Below are positions 1 through 7,406 of a stretch of 13,039 bases of DNA, piece after piece; position 1 is the stretch's first letter; each line of letters opens with the position of its first letter. The position numbers and the translations under genes are program-made. The DNA comes from Coriobacteriaceae bacterium (GTDB taxonomy: Bacteria; Actinomycetota; Coriobacteriia; Coriobacteriales; Coriobacteriaceae). Below the pieces are notes generated by a model that saw only the letters and a list, made by a program, of their open reading frames with translations, did not search any database and was not told the origin of the DNA. The stretch lies in assembly GCA_902399975.1 (NCBI GenBank), contig CABOHA010000001.1:74348-87386 (forward strand). The letters are read 5' to 3'.

Positions 1-55
1 AAACGGGGCGGCACGCCATCTTTTATCAGCCAACTCGCTGAAGTAAGGCTGCGAA

Positions 56-148
56 GGCCGCGAGGCCGGGAGGGGTTTCCTAAGGGCACATCCCGCAGCC
101 GCAACGCGGCGAGGACGTGCCCGTGGAAACCCCGCAGGCCCCGCGGCC
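56..148. repeat. 93-bp interrupted inverted repeat (large hairpin)
   Basis: Three consecutive paired blocks form a long imperfect hairpin. GGCCGCGAGGCC (56-67) pairs with GGCCCCGCGGCC (137-148) with one mismatch, GGGGTTTCC (72-80) pairs with GGAAACCCC (125-133), and GGGCAC (84-89) pairs with GTGCCC (117-122). Short internal loops separate the blocks, and the apex (90-116) has its own small CCGC/GCGG stem. That gives about 26 pairs of 27. It begins 14 nt beyond the usp stop codon. No T-run follows on either strand, so it is not a standard intrinsic terminator. A REP/MITE-like repeat or a 3'-end stabilising structure is possible. Confidence 0.6.
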
Positions 149-161
149 GGTGGGGGCAACG

Positions 162-599
162 CTACTTTACGACCAAAATGTCGCAGTCGGTATTGCGCAG
201 CAGGAACGTCGAAATCGAACCCAGAAGCGCATACTTGATCGAGGACAGGCCGCGAGCGCCGCAGAGCACCAGGTCGGGCTTGACCACGTCGAGCATCTCG
301 TCTTTGAGCGTCTCGCGAATACGACCGGCGCGTATCATGACCTCGACCTCGGGAATATCGGGATTGGCCTTGGCCTCTTCGAGCTGCTTTTCGATGGAGT
401 TCTTAAAGGCCTCCTCCAGACCGTTGACCAAATCGACCGGATAGGAGCCGGCGCTCTCGAGCGCCGTGGAATCGATAACGTGGCCGATAATCAGCTTGGC
501 GCCGTTGTTCGCGGCGACCTTGATGGCGCGTGCGAGCACAAAATCCTGCTGCTCAGTACCGTCGAGTGAAACAAATACCTTGGTGTAACCCTCGTTCAT
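162..599 (-). CDS. Universal stress protein, UspA family
   Basis: This is a 145-residue single-domain protein of the UspA fold, the usual length for the family. These cytoplasmic proteins bind nucleotide or dimerise and are linked to stress and stationary-phase survival; the exact role is rarely known. The N-terminal beta strand reads KVFVSLDGTEQQD. The ATP-binding signature G-2x-G-9x-G-S is visible as GARG...GS, with G114, G117, G127 and S128, followed by a typical C-terminal strand ILVVK, so this is probably an ATP-binding member. The start is supported by a near-perfect ribosome binding site (AAGGAGG on the minus strand, 605-611). The gene is divergent from uppP across a 249-bp gap. A possible minus-strand -10 (TATAAC, near 690) is weak. 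Nothing suggests truncation. Confidence 0.93.
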   Translation of the reverse strand: MNEGYTKVFVSLDGTEQQDFVLARAIKVAANNGAKLIIGHVIDSTALESAGSYPVDLVNGLEEAFKNSIEKQLEEAKANPDIPEVEVMIRAGRIRETLKDEMLDVVKPDLVLCGARGLSSIKYALLGSISTFLLRNTDCDILVVK

Positions 600-848
600 G
601 GTTTCCTCCTTGGTCTATCGCACGGGCGCGGGGCTCGTGCGTCGGGCGGGCGCGGGTGCGTTGACCGCCGGACACTTTATCTTGTTGCAGTTATACCCAA
701 GGATTTCGGTTTAACTGCTCGCAATTCTGTGAACGGGCGAGTTTTTTGGTAAGGGTAGGCGCGGTCGCACCGCCAACGGTTGATAATGGGACATCGCCCG
801 CATCGTCCGCAGAACATCTACCGGCGGGTGTCTAACGAGGGGGTCCCT

Positions 849-1829
849 TTGGATATTATCGAGCTTCTAAAATCTGCCTTCATGGGCCTGGTCGAGGGCA
901 TCACCGAATGGCTGCCCGTTTCGTCGACGGGCCACATGATCTTGGTGGACGAGTTCGTCAAGATGAACGTGAGCGAGACGTTCTGGAATATGTTCCTGGT
1001 CGTGATTCAGCTCGGCGCCATTCTGGCCGTCTGCGTGCTGTTTTTCCACGAGCTCAACCCGTTCTCGCCCAGCAAGGGCAAGGAGGGCCGTCGCGACACC
1101 TGGGTGCTGTGGGGCAAGATTGTGCTCGGTTGCATTCCTGCGGCGGCGATCGGCCTGCCGCTCAACGACTGGATGGAGGAGCATTTCTACAACGCTCCCG
1201 TCGTGGCGCTGGCGCTCATTGTGTACGGCGTGCTGTTTATCGTGATCGAGAACTGGCGCGCGAGCAAGCGCGAGGAAATGGCCGTTGCCGGTTCGTTTGG
1301 TTCGCGTGCTGTGGTGTCGGGTGGACGTCCCGCCGGTGCGCACTTTGCGGCGCCCCCCACGGCTACCGCTGAGGATGAGGACGATGACGAGAATCTGGAC
1401 TTTGGTTCCATCGCCACGCTCGAGGACCTCAGCTGGAAGACTGCGCTGGGTATCGGCTGCTTCCAGGTGCTTTCGCTGGTGCCTGGTACGTCTCGCTCCG
1501 GTTCTACCATCATCGGCGGCCTGCTTTTGGGCTGCACGCGCTCGGTGGCGTCTAAGTTTACGTTCTTCCTGGCTATTCCCGTTATGTTTGGCGCGAGTGC
1601 GCTCAAGCTGGTCAAGTACTTCATCAAGGGCGGCACGTTCGGCACCAACGAGATCGCCATCTTGGGCGTGGGCTGCGTTGTGGCCTTTGTGGTTTCGCTC
1701 ATCGCCATCAAGTGGCTCATGGGCTTCGTCCGCCGTCACGACTTCAAGTGCTTCGGAGTCTACCGCATCATCCTGGGCATCGTAGTGCTCGCATACTTCT
1801 TCGTTCTGGAGCCCATGCTCGGCCTGTAA
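849..1829 (+). CDS. uppP: Undecaprenyl-diphosphatase (UppP/BacA)
   Basis: This is an integral membrane enzyme that dephosphorylates undecaprenyl pyrophosphate to recycle the lipid carrier for peptidoglycan and other wall polymers; the family is linked to bacitracin resistance. With the TTG start at 849 the product is 326 residues. E16-x3-E20 followed by PVSSTGH (H29) is the first catalytic motif, and PGTSRSG (212-218) is the second. Several hydrophobic segments surround them. TTG is preferred because GAGGGGG (837-843) lies five bases upstream and translation then begins MDIIELL, as in homologues. Upstream in-frame starts lack a ribosome binding site. Most relatives are about 265-280 residues; the extra length is a polar loop at about 135-192 containing an EDEDDDEN acidic run. 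The gene ends in a strong terminator and is probably monocistronic. Confidence 0.95.
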   Translation: MDIIELLKSAFMGLVEGITEWLPVSSTGHMILVDEFVKMNVSETFWNMFLVVIQLGAILAVCVLFFHELNPFSPSKGKEGRRDTWVLWGKIVLGCIPAAAIGLPLNDWMEEHFYNAPVVALALIVYGVLFIVIENWRASKREEMAVAGSFGSRAVVSGGRPAGAHFAAPPTATAEDEDDDENLDFGSIATLEDLSWKTALGIGCFQVLSLVPGTSRSGSTIIGGLLLGCTRSVASKFTFFLAIPVMFGASALKLVKYFIKGGTFGTNEIAILGVGCVVAFVVSLIAIKWLMGFVRRHDFKCFGVYRIILGIVVLAYFFVLEPMLGL

Positions 1830-1874
1830 CTTGGTTGACGCTGCGCGGCGGCCAGAGCGACAACTTGTCATTCA

Positions 1875-1917
1875 AAGAGGGCGGCATGACCAAAAGGTCT
1901 ATGCCGTCCTCTTTTTT
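1875..1917 (+). terminator. Intrinsic terminator of uppP
   Basis: The hairpin arm AGAGGGCGGCATGACC pairs across an AAAA loop with GGTCTATGCCGTCCTCT, nearly perfectly, and is followed by six T residues (1912-1917). It lies about 45 nt after the uppP stop codon. Confidence 0.92.
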
Positions 1918-1964
1918 GGGCGATGGGGCGGGCCTGACGGCGGCGCACGGAGTCGTGGTGTGAT

Positions 1965-1995
1965 TTGCGTCGGTGTCCGCGCGGCTCGGTATACT
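1965..1995 (+). promoter_or_regulatory. Candidate pcrA promoter
   Basis: TATACT (1990-1995) is a good -10 hexamer. TTGCGT (1965-1970) is a fair -35, but the 19-bp spacing is long. Transcription would start near 2002. That excludes the in-frame ATG at 1973 as the pcrA start and supports the ATG at 2057. Confidence 0.4.
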
Positions 1996-2056
1996 GGTAC
2001 GGCTCAAACTATGGCGCTGCCCGCAGGCGCGCCGTCTGTCAGATGAGGAGTCGCCC

Positions 2057-4957
2057 ATGACCCAGCCCTTGCCCTGGGAAAAGAACGCCGCGGTACCCGT
2101 GCCGCCCGCGCCGGAACCCGTGCCGCTCGATGCATACACCGCCCCCGCTGCGCCGGAGCCCGAGCTCGTTCCGCTCGACATCTATGACGCTCCCGCGCCG
2201 GCGCCCAAGCCTATCAAGCCGCTCGTCGACATCGACAGCCTTAATCCCGCCCAGCGCGAGGCGGTCCTGACCACCGAGGGCCCGTTGCTGGTGCTCGCCG
2301 GCGCCGGCTCGGGCAAGACCCGCGTCTTGACCTTCCGCATCGCACATATGCTCGGCGACCTGGGTGTTAAGCCTTGGCAGGTTCTTGCCATTACGTTTAC
2401 CAACAAGGCTGCGGCCGAGATGCGCGAGCGTCTGGCGGCACTCATCCCAAGCGGCACCCGTGGCATGTGGGTGTGCACCTTCCATGCCATGTGCGTGCGC
2501 ATGCTGCGCGAGGACGCCGACCTGCTGGGCTACACCGGCCAGTTCACCATCTACGATGACGATGACTCAAAGCGCATGGTGCGCGACATTATGCAGGCGC
2601 TCGGCATTGAGCAAAAGCAGTTCCCCATCAACATGATCCGCAGCAAGATCAGCTCTGCTAAAAACGCCATGATCGGGCCCGAGGATATGCTCAAGAGCGC
2701 CGATAGCCCCAACGACAAAAAGGCCGCGCAAGTCTACCTGGAGCTGGAGCGCCGCCTGCGCGCCGCCAACGCGATGGACTTCGACGACCTGCTCGTGCGC
2801 ACGCTCGAGCTACTGCGCACCCGCCCCGAGGTGCTCGACAAGTACCAGGAGCGCTTCCGCTACATTAGCGTCGACGAGTATCAGGACACCAACCACGTCC
2901 AGTACGAGATCGCCAACCTGCTGGCCGCCAAGTACCAAAATCTCATGGTCGTGGGCGACGATGACCAGTCCATTTACAGCTGGCGTGGCGCCGACATCAC
3001 CAACATCCTGGACTTTGAGAAGGACTTTAAAAACTGCAAGACCGTCAAGCTGGAGCAGAACTATCGTTCCACGGGTCACATCCTGAGCGCCGCCAATGCC
3101 GTGGTGCGCCACAACTCGCAGCGCAAGGACAAGCGCCTGTTTACGGCCGAGGGCGATGGCGAGAAGATTCAGGCTTTCCAGGCAAGCGACGAGCGCGACG
3201 AGGGTCGCTGGATTGCCGGCGAGATCGAGAAGCTGCATGCCAAGGGTACGAGCTACGACGATATCGCCGTGTTCTACCGCACCAACGCCCAGTCGCGTAT
3301 CCTCGAAGATATGTTCCTGCGCGCGGGCGTGCCCTACAAGATCGTCGGCGGCACGCGATTCTTCGACCGCGCCGAGATTCGCGACGTCATGGCCTACCTC
3401 AAGATGATCGTGAACCCGGCCGACGAGATGAGCGTCAAGCGCGTCATCAACACGCCGCGCCGCGGCATCGGCTCCACCTCGATCCAAAAGATCGAGCAGC
3501 TGGCGCGCGACAACCGCTGCTCGTTCTTCCAGGCTTGCGAGATCGCAACAGCCGAGACGGGCATGTTTAGTGCCAAGGTGCGCAACGGCCTGTCGAGTTT
3601 TGTGGCGCTGGTGCGCGAGGGCCGCCGCATGGACGGCGAGCTCAAGGACGTCGTCGAGATGATTGTCGATAAGACGGGCCTGCTGCAGGCGTTTCGCGCC
3701 GAGGGCACCATGGAGTCCGAGAGCCGCGCCGAGAACATCCAGGAATTCCTGGGCGTCGCCGCCGAATTTGAGGAGACGCACGAGGATATCGAGGGTACGC
3801 TCGAGAGCTTAGAGGAGCTGCGCGCGGCCGGTGTTGCCGACGTGCCTGCCGGCGCCGAGCCCGAGCCCGTCGTGGTGAGCGCACCTGCGCCCGAGCCGGG
3901 ACCGTCTGCCCCGGTATCCTCGTTTGAGGCGCTCGTTGGCGCGCGTGATGCCGCAGGTTCCAATCCGCTCGATAGCCTAGCCGCCCCGGCGCTCTCGCCG
4001 CAGGATGCCCTGGCTGCCGCCATTGCGGGCAACGCGTATGCCGCGCCGACGGAGATGCCGGCGGGTGCCGTGCATGCCGACGAGATCGAGCGCACCTACG
4101 GTCCGCTCACCTGTAAGGCGCTTCCTGCTCTCATGGAGTGGCTGGCCCTGCGCTCCGACTTGGATTCCCTGGCCGGCGAGACGCATGCCATTACCATGAT
4201 GACCATCCACTCCGCCAAGGGCCTGGAGTTCCCGGCGGTGTTCGTGGCCGGCATGGAGGAGGGCATCTTCCCGCACGTGCACGACTTTGGCGGCAGCGAT
4301 GATCCGGGCAAGCTCGAGGAGGAGCGTCGCCTGGCCTACGTTGCCATCACGCGTGCCCGTAAGCGCCTGTTCCTGACCTATGCGGCCACGCGTCGCACCT
4401 ACGGCTCGACCTCTGCCAACCCGCGCTCGCGCTTCCTCAACGAGATTCCGTTTGAGGATATCGAGTTTAGCGGTATCGGTTCTGCCGGTTTTGAGGGCAC
4501 GGGATGGGAGAAGCGCGGCGACCGTCACGGCACTTTTGGCTCGGGCATGGGCTCGGATATGTATGGCGGCAAGGTGTTCGGTTCGCATACGCGCTCGACC
4601 GGCGGTTCCGGTTCGCGCAGCGGATCGAGCTTCGACGATTTCTTTGGTGGCAGCACCTATGGCACCGAGCGCCATCGCGGGGTTTCGCCCGACGCCGGCC
4701 GTGTTGCCTCGACCTTTGGGTCGGGCGCGCCGCGAGCTAAAAAGCCGTCGTCCAAGGTGTCGCCGACGGTGGAGCGCAAGGTCGATCGCGCCAGCGCGTC
4801 GCAGGACTTTGCCGCGGGCGATACCGTGAGCCACAAGACCTTTGGCACCGGTACCGTGATCTCGGTCGCCGGAGACATGATCGAGGTTCAATTCGAAAAG
4901 ACCGGCCAGACCAAAAAGCTCATGAAGGGCTTTGCGCCTATAGTGAAACTGACCTAG
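2057..4957 (+). CDS. pcrA: ATP-dependent DNA helicase, UvrD/PcrA type
   Basis: This superfamily 1A 3'-5' helicase acts in DNA repair, replication-fork maintenance and clearing of RNA polymerase or recombinase filaments. All motifs are in order in 966 residues: Q motif LNPAQREAV (62-70), Walker A AGAGSGKT (81-88), TFTNKAAAEMRER (113-125), DEYQDT (273-278), GDDDQSIYSWRG (300-311), NYRST (335-339), TIHSAKGLEF (716-725) and ERRLAYVAITRARKR (756-770). The last 46 residues (GDTVSHKTFGTGTV...) match the C-terminal Tudor-like domain that binds RNA polymerase in PcrA. The start is ATG 2057, with GAGGAG six bases upstream. Relatives are about 720-770 residues. The excess is a Pro-rich N-terminal tail (about 1-55), a Pro/Ala/Glu-rich insert at about 585-690, and a Gly/Ser-rich linker at about 805-900. 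No frameshift is seen. Confidence 0.96.
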   Translation: MTQPLPWEKNAAVPVPPAPEPVPLDAYTAPAAPEPELVPLDIYDAPAPAPKPIKPLVDIDSLNPAQREAVLTTEGPLLVLAGAGSGKTRVLTFRIAHMLGDLGVKPWQVLAITFTNKAAAEMRERLAALIPSGTRGMWVCTFHAMCVRMLREDADLLGYTGQFTIYDDDDSKRMVRDIMQALGIEQKQFPINMIRSKISSAKNAMIGPEDMLKSADSPNDKKAAQVYLELERRLRAANAMDFDDLLVRTLELLRTRPEVLDKYQERFRYISVDEYQDTNHVQYEIANLLAAKYQNLMVVGDDDQSIYSWRGADITNILDFEKDFKNCKTVKLEQNYRSTGHILSAANAVVRHNSQRKDKRLFTAEGDGEKIQAFQASDERDEGRWIAGEIEKLHAKGTSYDDIAVFYRTNAQSRILEDMFLRAGVPYKIVGGTRFFDRAEIRDVMAYLKMIVNPADEMSVKRVINTPRRGIGSTSIQKIEQLARDNRCSFFQACEIATAETGMFSAKVRNGLSSFVALVREGRRMDGELKDVVEMIVDKTGLLQAFRAEGTMESESRAENIQEFLGVAAEFEETHEDIEGTLESLEELRAAGVADVPAGAEPEPVVVSAPAPEPGPSAPVSSFEALVGARDAAGSNPLDSLAAPALSPQDALAAAIAGNAYAAPTEMPAGAVHADEIERTYGPLTCKALPALMEWLALRSDLDSLAGETHAITMMTIHSAKGLEFPAVFVAGMEEGIFPHVHDFGGSDDPGKLEEERRLAYVAITRARKRLFLTYAATRRTYGSTSANPRSRFLNEIPFEDIEFSGIGSAGFEGTGWEKRGDRHGTFGSGMGSDMYGGKVFGSHTRSTGGSGSRSGSSFDDFFGGSTYGTERHRGVSPDAGRVASTFGSGAPRAKKPSSKVSPTVERKVDRASASQDFAAGDTVSHKTFGTGTVISVAGDMIEVQFEKTGQTKKLMKGFAPIVKLT

Positions 4958-4996
4958 GCGGCTTTCCCGGGCACGGCACCTCGGCCTTCAATCGTC

Positions 4997-5029
4997 GGGC
5001 ATGACCTCAAGGTCTATGCCCTCCTCTTT
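4997..5029 (+). terminator. Possible pcrA terminator, degenerate copy of the uppP one
   Basis: GGGCATGACC (4997-5006) and GGTCTATGCCC (5011-5021) form a hairpin 39 nt after the pcrA stop codon. The T-rich tail is interrupted (TCCTCTTTC), so termination may be inefficient. Its core closely resembles the uppP terminator. Confidence 0.5.
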
Positions 5030-5115
5030 CAGGCCGATCTGCCGCACCTGGAAAACCCGTACATCCGGCTAGGCGGGCGCGCCGGAGGCTTTGGTCGCCT
5101 GCTCGGGCAGTCCTG

Positions 5116-5152
5116 CGCAAGACGGAGAGCACATTAAGTGCTCTCCTTTGCG
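5116..5152. other. Intergenic hairpin
   Basis: GGAGAGCAC (5124-5132) and GTGCTCTCC (5138-5146) pair perfectly around an ATTAA loop. An outer CGCAA/TTGCG stem (5116-5120 with 5148-5152) extends it. A T-poor tail argues against a simple terminator. A second inverted repeat, GCGAACG/CGTTCGC, lies at 5214-5220 and 5231-5237. The whole gap 4958-5341 (384 bp) holds these structures plus the terminator at 5283 but no convincing gene. Confidence 0.55.
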
Positions 5153-5282
5153 TGCGGAACTCGCGATCGATGTTGCCCCATACGCCCGCCCAGGTCCTTA
5201 GATAACGTTGCTTGCGAACGTCGCTTTGCTCGTTCGCTATTTGGTCTGGAGAGCCGGGTGGGCTGATATATAGATACGAGTA

Positions 5283-5328
5283 GGGGCTCCTCCGTTGATG
5301 AACGGGGGAGCCCCTTGTTTTGTTTTGG
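5283..5328 (+). terminator. Strong intrinsic terminator between convergent pcrA and manA
   Basis: GGGGCTCCTCCGTT (5283-5296) pairs with AACGGGGGAGCCCC (5301-5314) around a GATG loop, 14 pairs with one G-T wobble. The T-rich tract TTGTTTTGTTTT follows on the plus strand. It can end transcripts running past pcrA. Because it lies 28 nt beyond the manA stop codon, it may also act on the minus strand, though it lacks a good T-run there. Confidence 0.82.
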
Positions 5329-5341
5329 TTGTTGTTGCGAC

Positions 5342-6274
5342 CTAGAGGTGGCTGATGATCAGTTCCATCTTGCCTTCGAGGTCGATGGAGCTGACGGTGC
5401 TCGGGGCTAGCAGGTGGCTTCCCTTGTGGACGGGGTCGCCGCAGACGGTGCCTTCGCCGTCGATGACCGACAGACACATGAAGGGCCAGCGCTGCTCCAA
5501 GGTCTTGCTGCCGTTGACGCGCACGCGATCGACGGTGTAGCAGGGGTTGGACTCGAGTTCGGTCACGCCGTCGACTTCGGGCGCGGTCACGGTGCCGTCG
5601 GTCGGGGCCTGAGAATCAAAGTCGATGCAGTCGAGACTCTGCTCAATGTGCAGGGGACGCAGTTTGCCGTCGGTGCCGGGACGGTCGTAGTCGTACAGGC
5701 GATACGTCACGTCGCTCGACTGCTGCGTCTCTAAAATGAGCGTGCCGGTCTTGATGGCGTGCACGGTACCGGAATCAATCTGGAAAAAGTCGCCCTTGTG
5801 AATCGGCAGTACGTTGAGCATGTCGTCCCAACGGCCTTCCTCGATCATCTGTGCGGCCTCGGCGCGGTCCTTGGCACGCTGGCCGACGATGATCGTGGAG
5901 CCGGGCTCGCAGTCCAGCACATACCAGCACTCGGTTTTGCCCAAGCTACCGTTCTCGTGCTCGGCGGCGTACTCGTCGTTGGGATGGATTTGGATCGAAA
6001 GGTCGTCCTTGGCGTCCAGAATCTTAATGAGCAGCGGGAACTCCTTGCCCTCGCAGTTGCCAAAGAGCTCGCGGCGCTCGGCCCACAGCCATGACAGCGT
6101 GTGACCGGCGTACGGGCCCTCAGCGATCTGGCAGTCGCCGTTGGGATGGGCCGAGATGGCCCAGCACTCACCGATGGGACCTTCGGGAATGTCGTAGCCA
6201 AATACGGTCTCCAGCTGGCGGCCGCCCCAGATCTTCTCGTGGAAGATCGGCGTGAGTTTAATCAAATCGGACAT
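5342..6274 (-). CDS. manA: Mannose-6-phosphate isomerase, class I
   Basis: This zinc-dependent cytoplasmic isomerase interconverts mannose 6-phosphate and fructose 6-phosphate, feeding mannose into glycolysis or supplying mannose for glycans. The 310-residue product fits the short Firmicutes-type class I enzymes. Recognisable segments are HEKIWGGRQL (12-21), SIQIHPND (93-100), KTECWYVLD (113-121), SGTVHAI (168-174) and QQSSDVTYRLYDYDR (184-198). The family's zinc ligands map to Q95, H97, E115 and H172, and R192 matches the catalytic arginine. The start MSDLIKL is favoured because GGGAG sits seven bases upstream; an in-frame ATG six bases earlier would be too close to that site. The gene lies 72 bp behind gntR on the same strand, so the two probably share a transcript. 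Confidence 0.94.
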   Translation of the reverse strand: MSDLIKLTPIFHEKIWGGRQLETVFGYDIPEGPIGECWAISAHPNGDCQIAEGPYAGHTLSWLWAERRELFGNCEGKEFPLLIKILDAKDDLSIQIHPNDEYAAEHENGSLGKTECWYVLDCEPGSTIIVGQRAKDRAEAAQMIEEGRWDDMLNVLPIHKGDFFQIDSGTVHAIKTGTLILETQQSSDVTYRLYDYDRPGTDGKLRPLHIEQSLDCIDFDSQAPTDGTVTAPEVDGVTELESNPCYTVDRVRVNGSKTLEQRWPFMCLSVIDGEGTVCGDPVHKGSHLLAPSTVSSIDLEGKMELIISHL

Positions 6275-6346
6275 ATGCATACTCCCATAAGGTTGTGCGG
6301 GTGCCGCGTAAGACAGCTCAAAACGAGCACCCACCGGATTACAAAA

Positions 6347-7066
6347 CTAGGCCAGCGTTACGTTGTGCAGCTCAAAGCGGTCACCAACGTTGCGCGAGAT
6401 CGAATGCTCAAAGGCGGTGCCGCTATCCAAAAAGCCAATCTGGTTGAGCTCGAGCAGGGGAGAGCCGGGTTTGGTGTCCAGGCGCTCAGCCTCTTCCTCG
6501 GTTGCCGCTACGGCGCGAATGGTGCGGTGGAAGCTCGAAATCTTCAGCCCGCATTGCTCGCGGATGAAGCTGTAGACCGATCCATACAGGTCTTTCTTTT
6601 TAAGGCCCGGAATCAGCTCGAGGGGCATGTAGGTGTACTCGATAACGATGGGCTTCTCGTCGACCTGGCGCACGCGCACGATGTGATAGACAAAGTCGTC
6701 CTCGGCAATTCCCAGCTGGGCAGCGACGTCTGCTGGCGGATTGACAATCGAGAAATCGTAGACCATCGAGGTCACCTTCTCCCCACGGTGCTCATACGAA
6801 AAGCCCTGGGCACGGTCGTTCTTGCCCTGGAAAAACGCCTTGCCGGGAAGCCCCGCCGTGTCCTTAACGTAGGTGCCCGATCCGCGCCGGCTGGTAATAA
6901 GGCCTTCCTCGGTAATCTGCTCAATCGCTCGTTTGACGGTGATTTTAGAAACGCTATAGAGCTCGCAGAACTCAACGACGGTGGGCAACTTATCGCCCGG
7001 TTTAAGTGCGCCGTCCTCGATGCTTCGACGGATATCTGCAGCTATCGCCTCATATTTGGGAATCAT
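6347..7066 (-). CDS. GntR-family transcriptional regulator (HutC/UTRA type)
   Basis: This 239-residue regulator has an N-terminal GntR winged helix-turn-helix (about 1-68), with typical features GALKPGDKLPT, SKITVKRAIEQ and GLITSRRGSGTYV. A C-terminal UTRA effector domain follows (about 95-235: VYHIVRVRQVDEKPIVIEYTY ahead of the segment FIREQCGLKI). UTRA domains of the HutC subfamily usually bind sugar phosphates or other small metabolites and relieve repression. AAAGGGGG (7071-7078, minus strand) is the ribosome binding site. It lies just upstream of manA on the same strand and divergent from a ROK kinase, so it probably controls both through the 340-bp intergenic region. The effector is unknown; a hexose phosphate is an inference from the neighbours. 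Confidence 0.93.
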   Translation of the reverse strand: MIPKYEAIAADIRRSIEDGALKPGDKLPTVVEFCELYSVSKITVKRAIEQITEEGLITSRRGSGTYVKDTAGLPGKAFFQGKNDRAQGFSYEHRGEKVTSMVYDFSIVNPPADVAAQLGIAEDDFVYHIVRVRQVDEKPIVIEYTYMPLELIPGLKKKDLYGSVYSFIREQCGLKISSFHRTIRAVAATEEEAERLDTKPGSPLLELNQIGFLDSGTAFEHSISRNVGDRFELHNVTLA

Positions 7067-7102
7067 GGAACCCCCTTTCCAGCTTGATTGAGTGTAAAAG
7101 AA

Positions 7103-7131
7103 AGTATAGCCAACACCTAAGTATCCCTATT
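7103..7131 (-). promoter_or_regulatory. Candidate gntR-manA promoter
   Basis: A TATACT -10 is read on the minus strand at 7103-7108, placing the start of transcription about 30 nt before the gntR ATG. No good -35 is seen at the usual spacing, so an activator or a divergent -35 is possible. Confidence 0.35.
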
Positions 7132-7169
7132 GCGTTTTAGAAAAGTTCGAGAAAGAGAATAGATAAAAA

Positions 7170-7193
7170 CGCTTTTCTTATTAAATAAAAGCG
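7170..7193. promoter_or_regulatory. AT-rich inverted repeat, possible operator
   Basis: CGCTTTT (7170-7176) and AAAAGCG (7187-7193) flank an AT-rich centre. This is the clearest dyad in the AT-rich part of the 7067-7406 gntR/ROK intergenic region. A GntR operator is possible, but the sequence does not match a HutC consensus I recognise. It could also be a fortuitous hairpin. Confidence 0.3.
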
Positions 7194-7243
7194 CCTTAAA
7201 ACGAAATACATTCGAATATTGTCGTATTGAGCAGATCAATCAG

Positions 7244-7353
7244 TCTGGGGACGGGGCCGAGTCGTGTTGCCGCCTAACAAACTGAATCTCATGCCCTGCG
7301 TTTCCCCAGATAAAACCTGCCAAAACAAACATGTCCCTTTTTGGTAGGTTTTT
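7244..7353 (+). promoter_or_regulatory. Structured leader with terminator-like hairpin upstream of the ROK gene
   Basis: TCTGGGGA (7244-7251) can pair with TCCCCAGA (7303-7310), enclosing 51 nt. One base later AAAACCTGCCAAAA (7312-7325) pairs with TTTTGGTAGGTTTT (7339-7352), 14 pairs with one wobble and a terminal T-tract. The arrangement resembles an aptamer followed by a terminator, 54 nt before the ROK start codon. No known riboswitch class is recognised. A dispersed palindromic repeat is the main alternative. Confidence 0.4.
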
Positions 7354-7406
7354 GCCTTGGGAGCGGTACCATACAGGCAATGTTTAAATGAGAAAGGTGG
7401 GCTCCC

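Noticed and set aside
867..1871. 334-codon minus-strand frame opposite uppP
   Set aside because: It is rich in H, R and D with no hydrophobic pattern or motifs and is antisense to a clear membrane enzyme.
1973..2056. Upstream in-frame ATG as the pcrA start
   Set aside because: It has no ribosome binding site and overlaps the likely -10 element; ATG 2057 has GAGGAG at good spacing.
5007..5477. 156-codon minus-strand frame between pcrA and manA
   Set aside because: It overlaps the manA 3' end in a different frame and reads through several hairpins and a terminator; the Arg-rich composition looks non-coding.
6101..7087. 328-codon plus-strand frame opposite manA and gntR
   Set aside because: It is antisense to two clear genes and has no family features.
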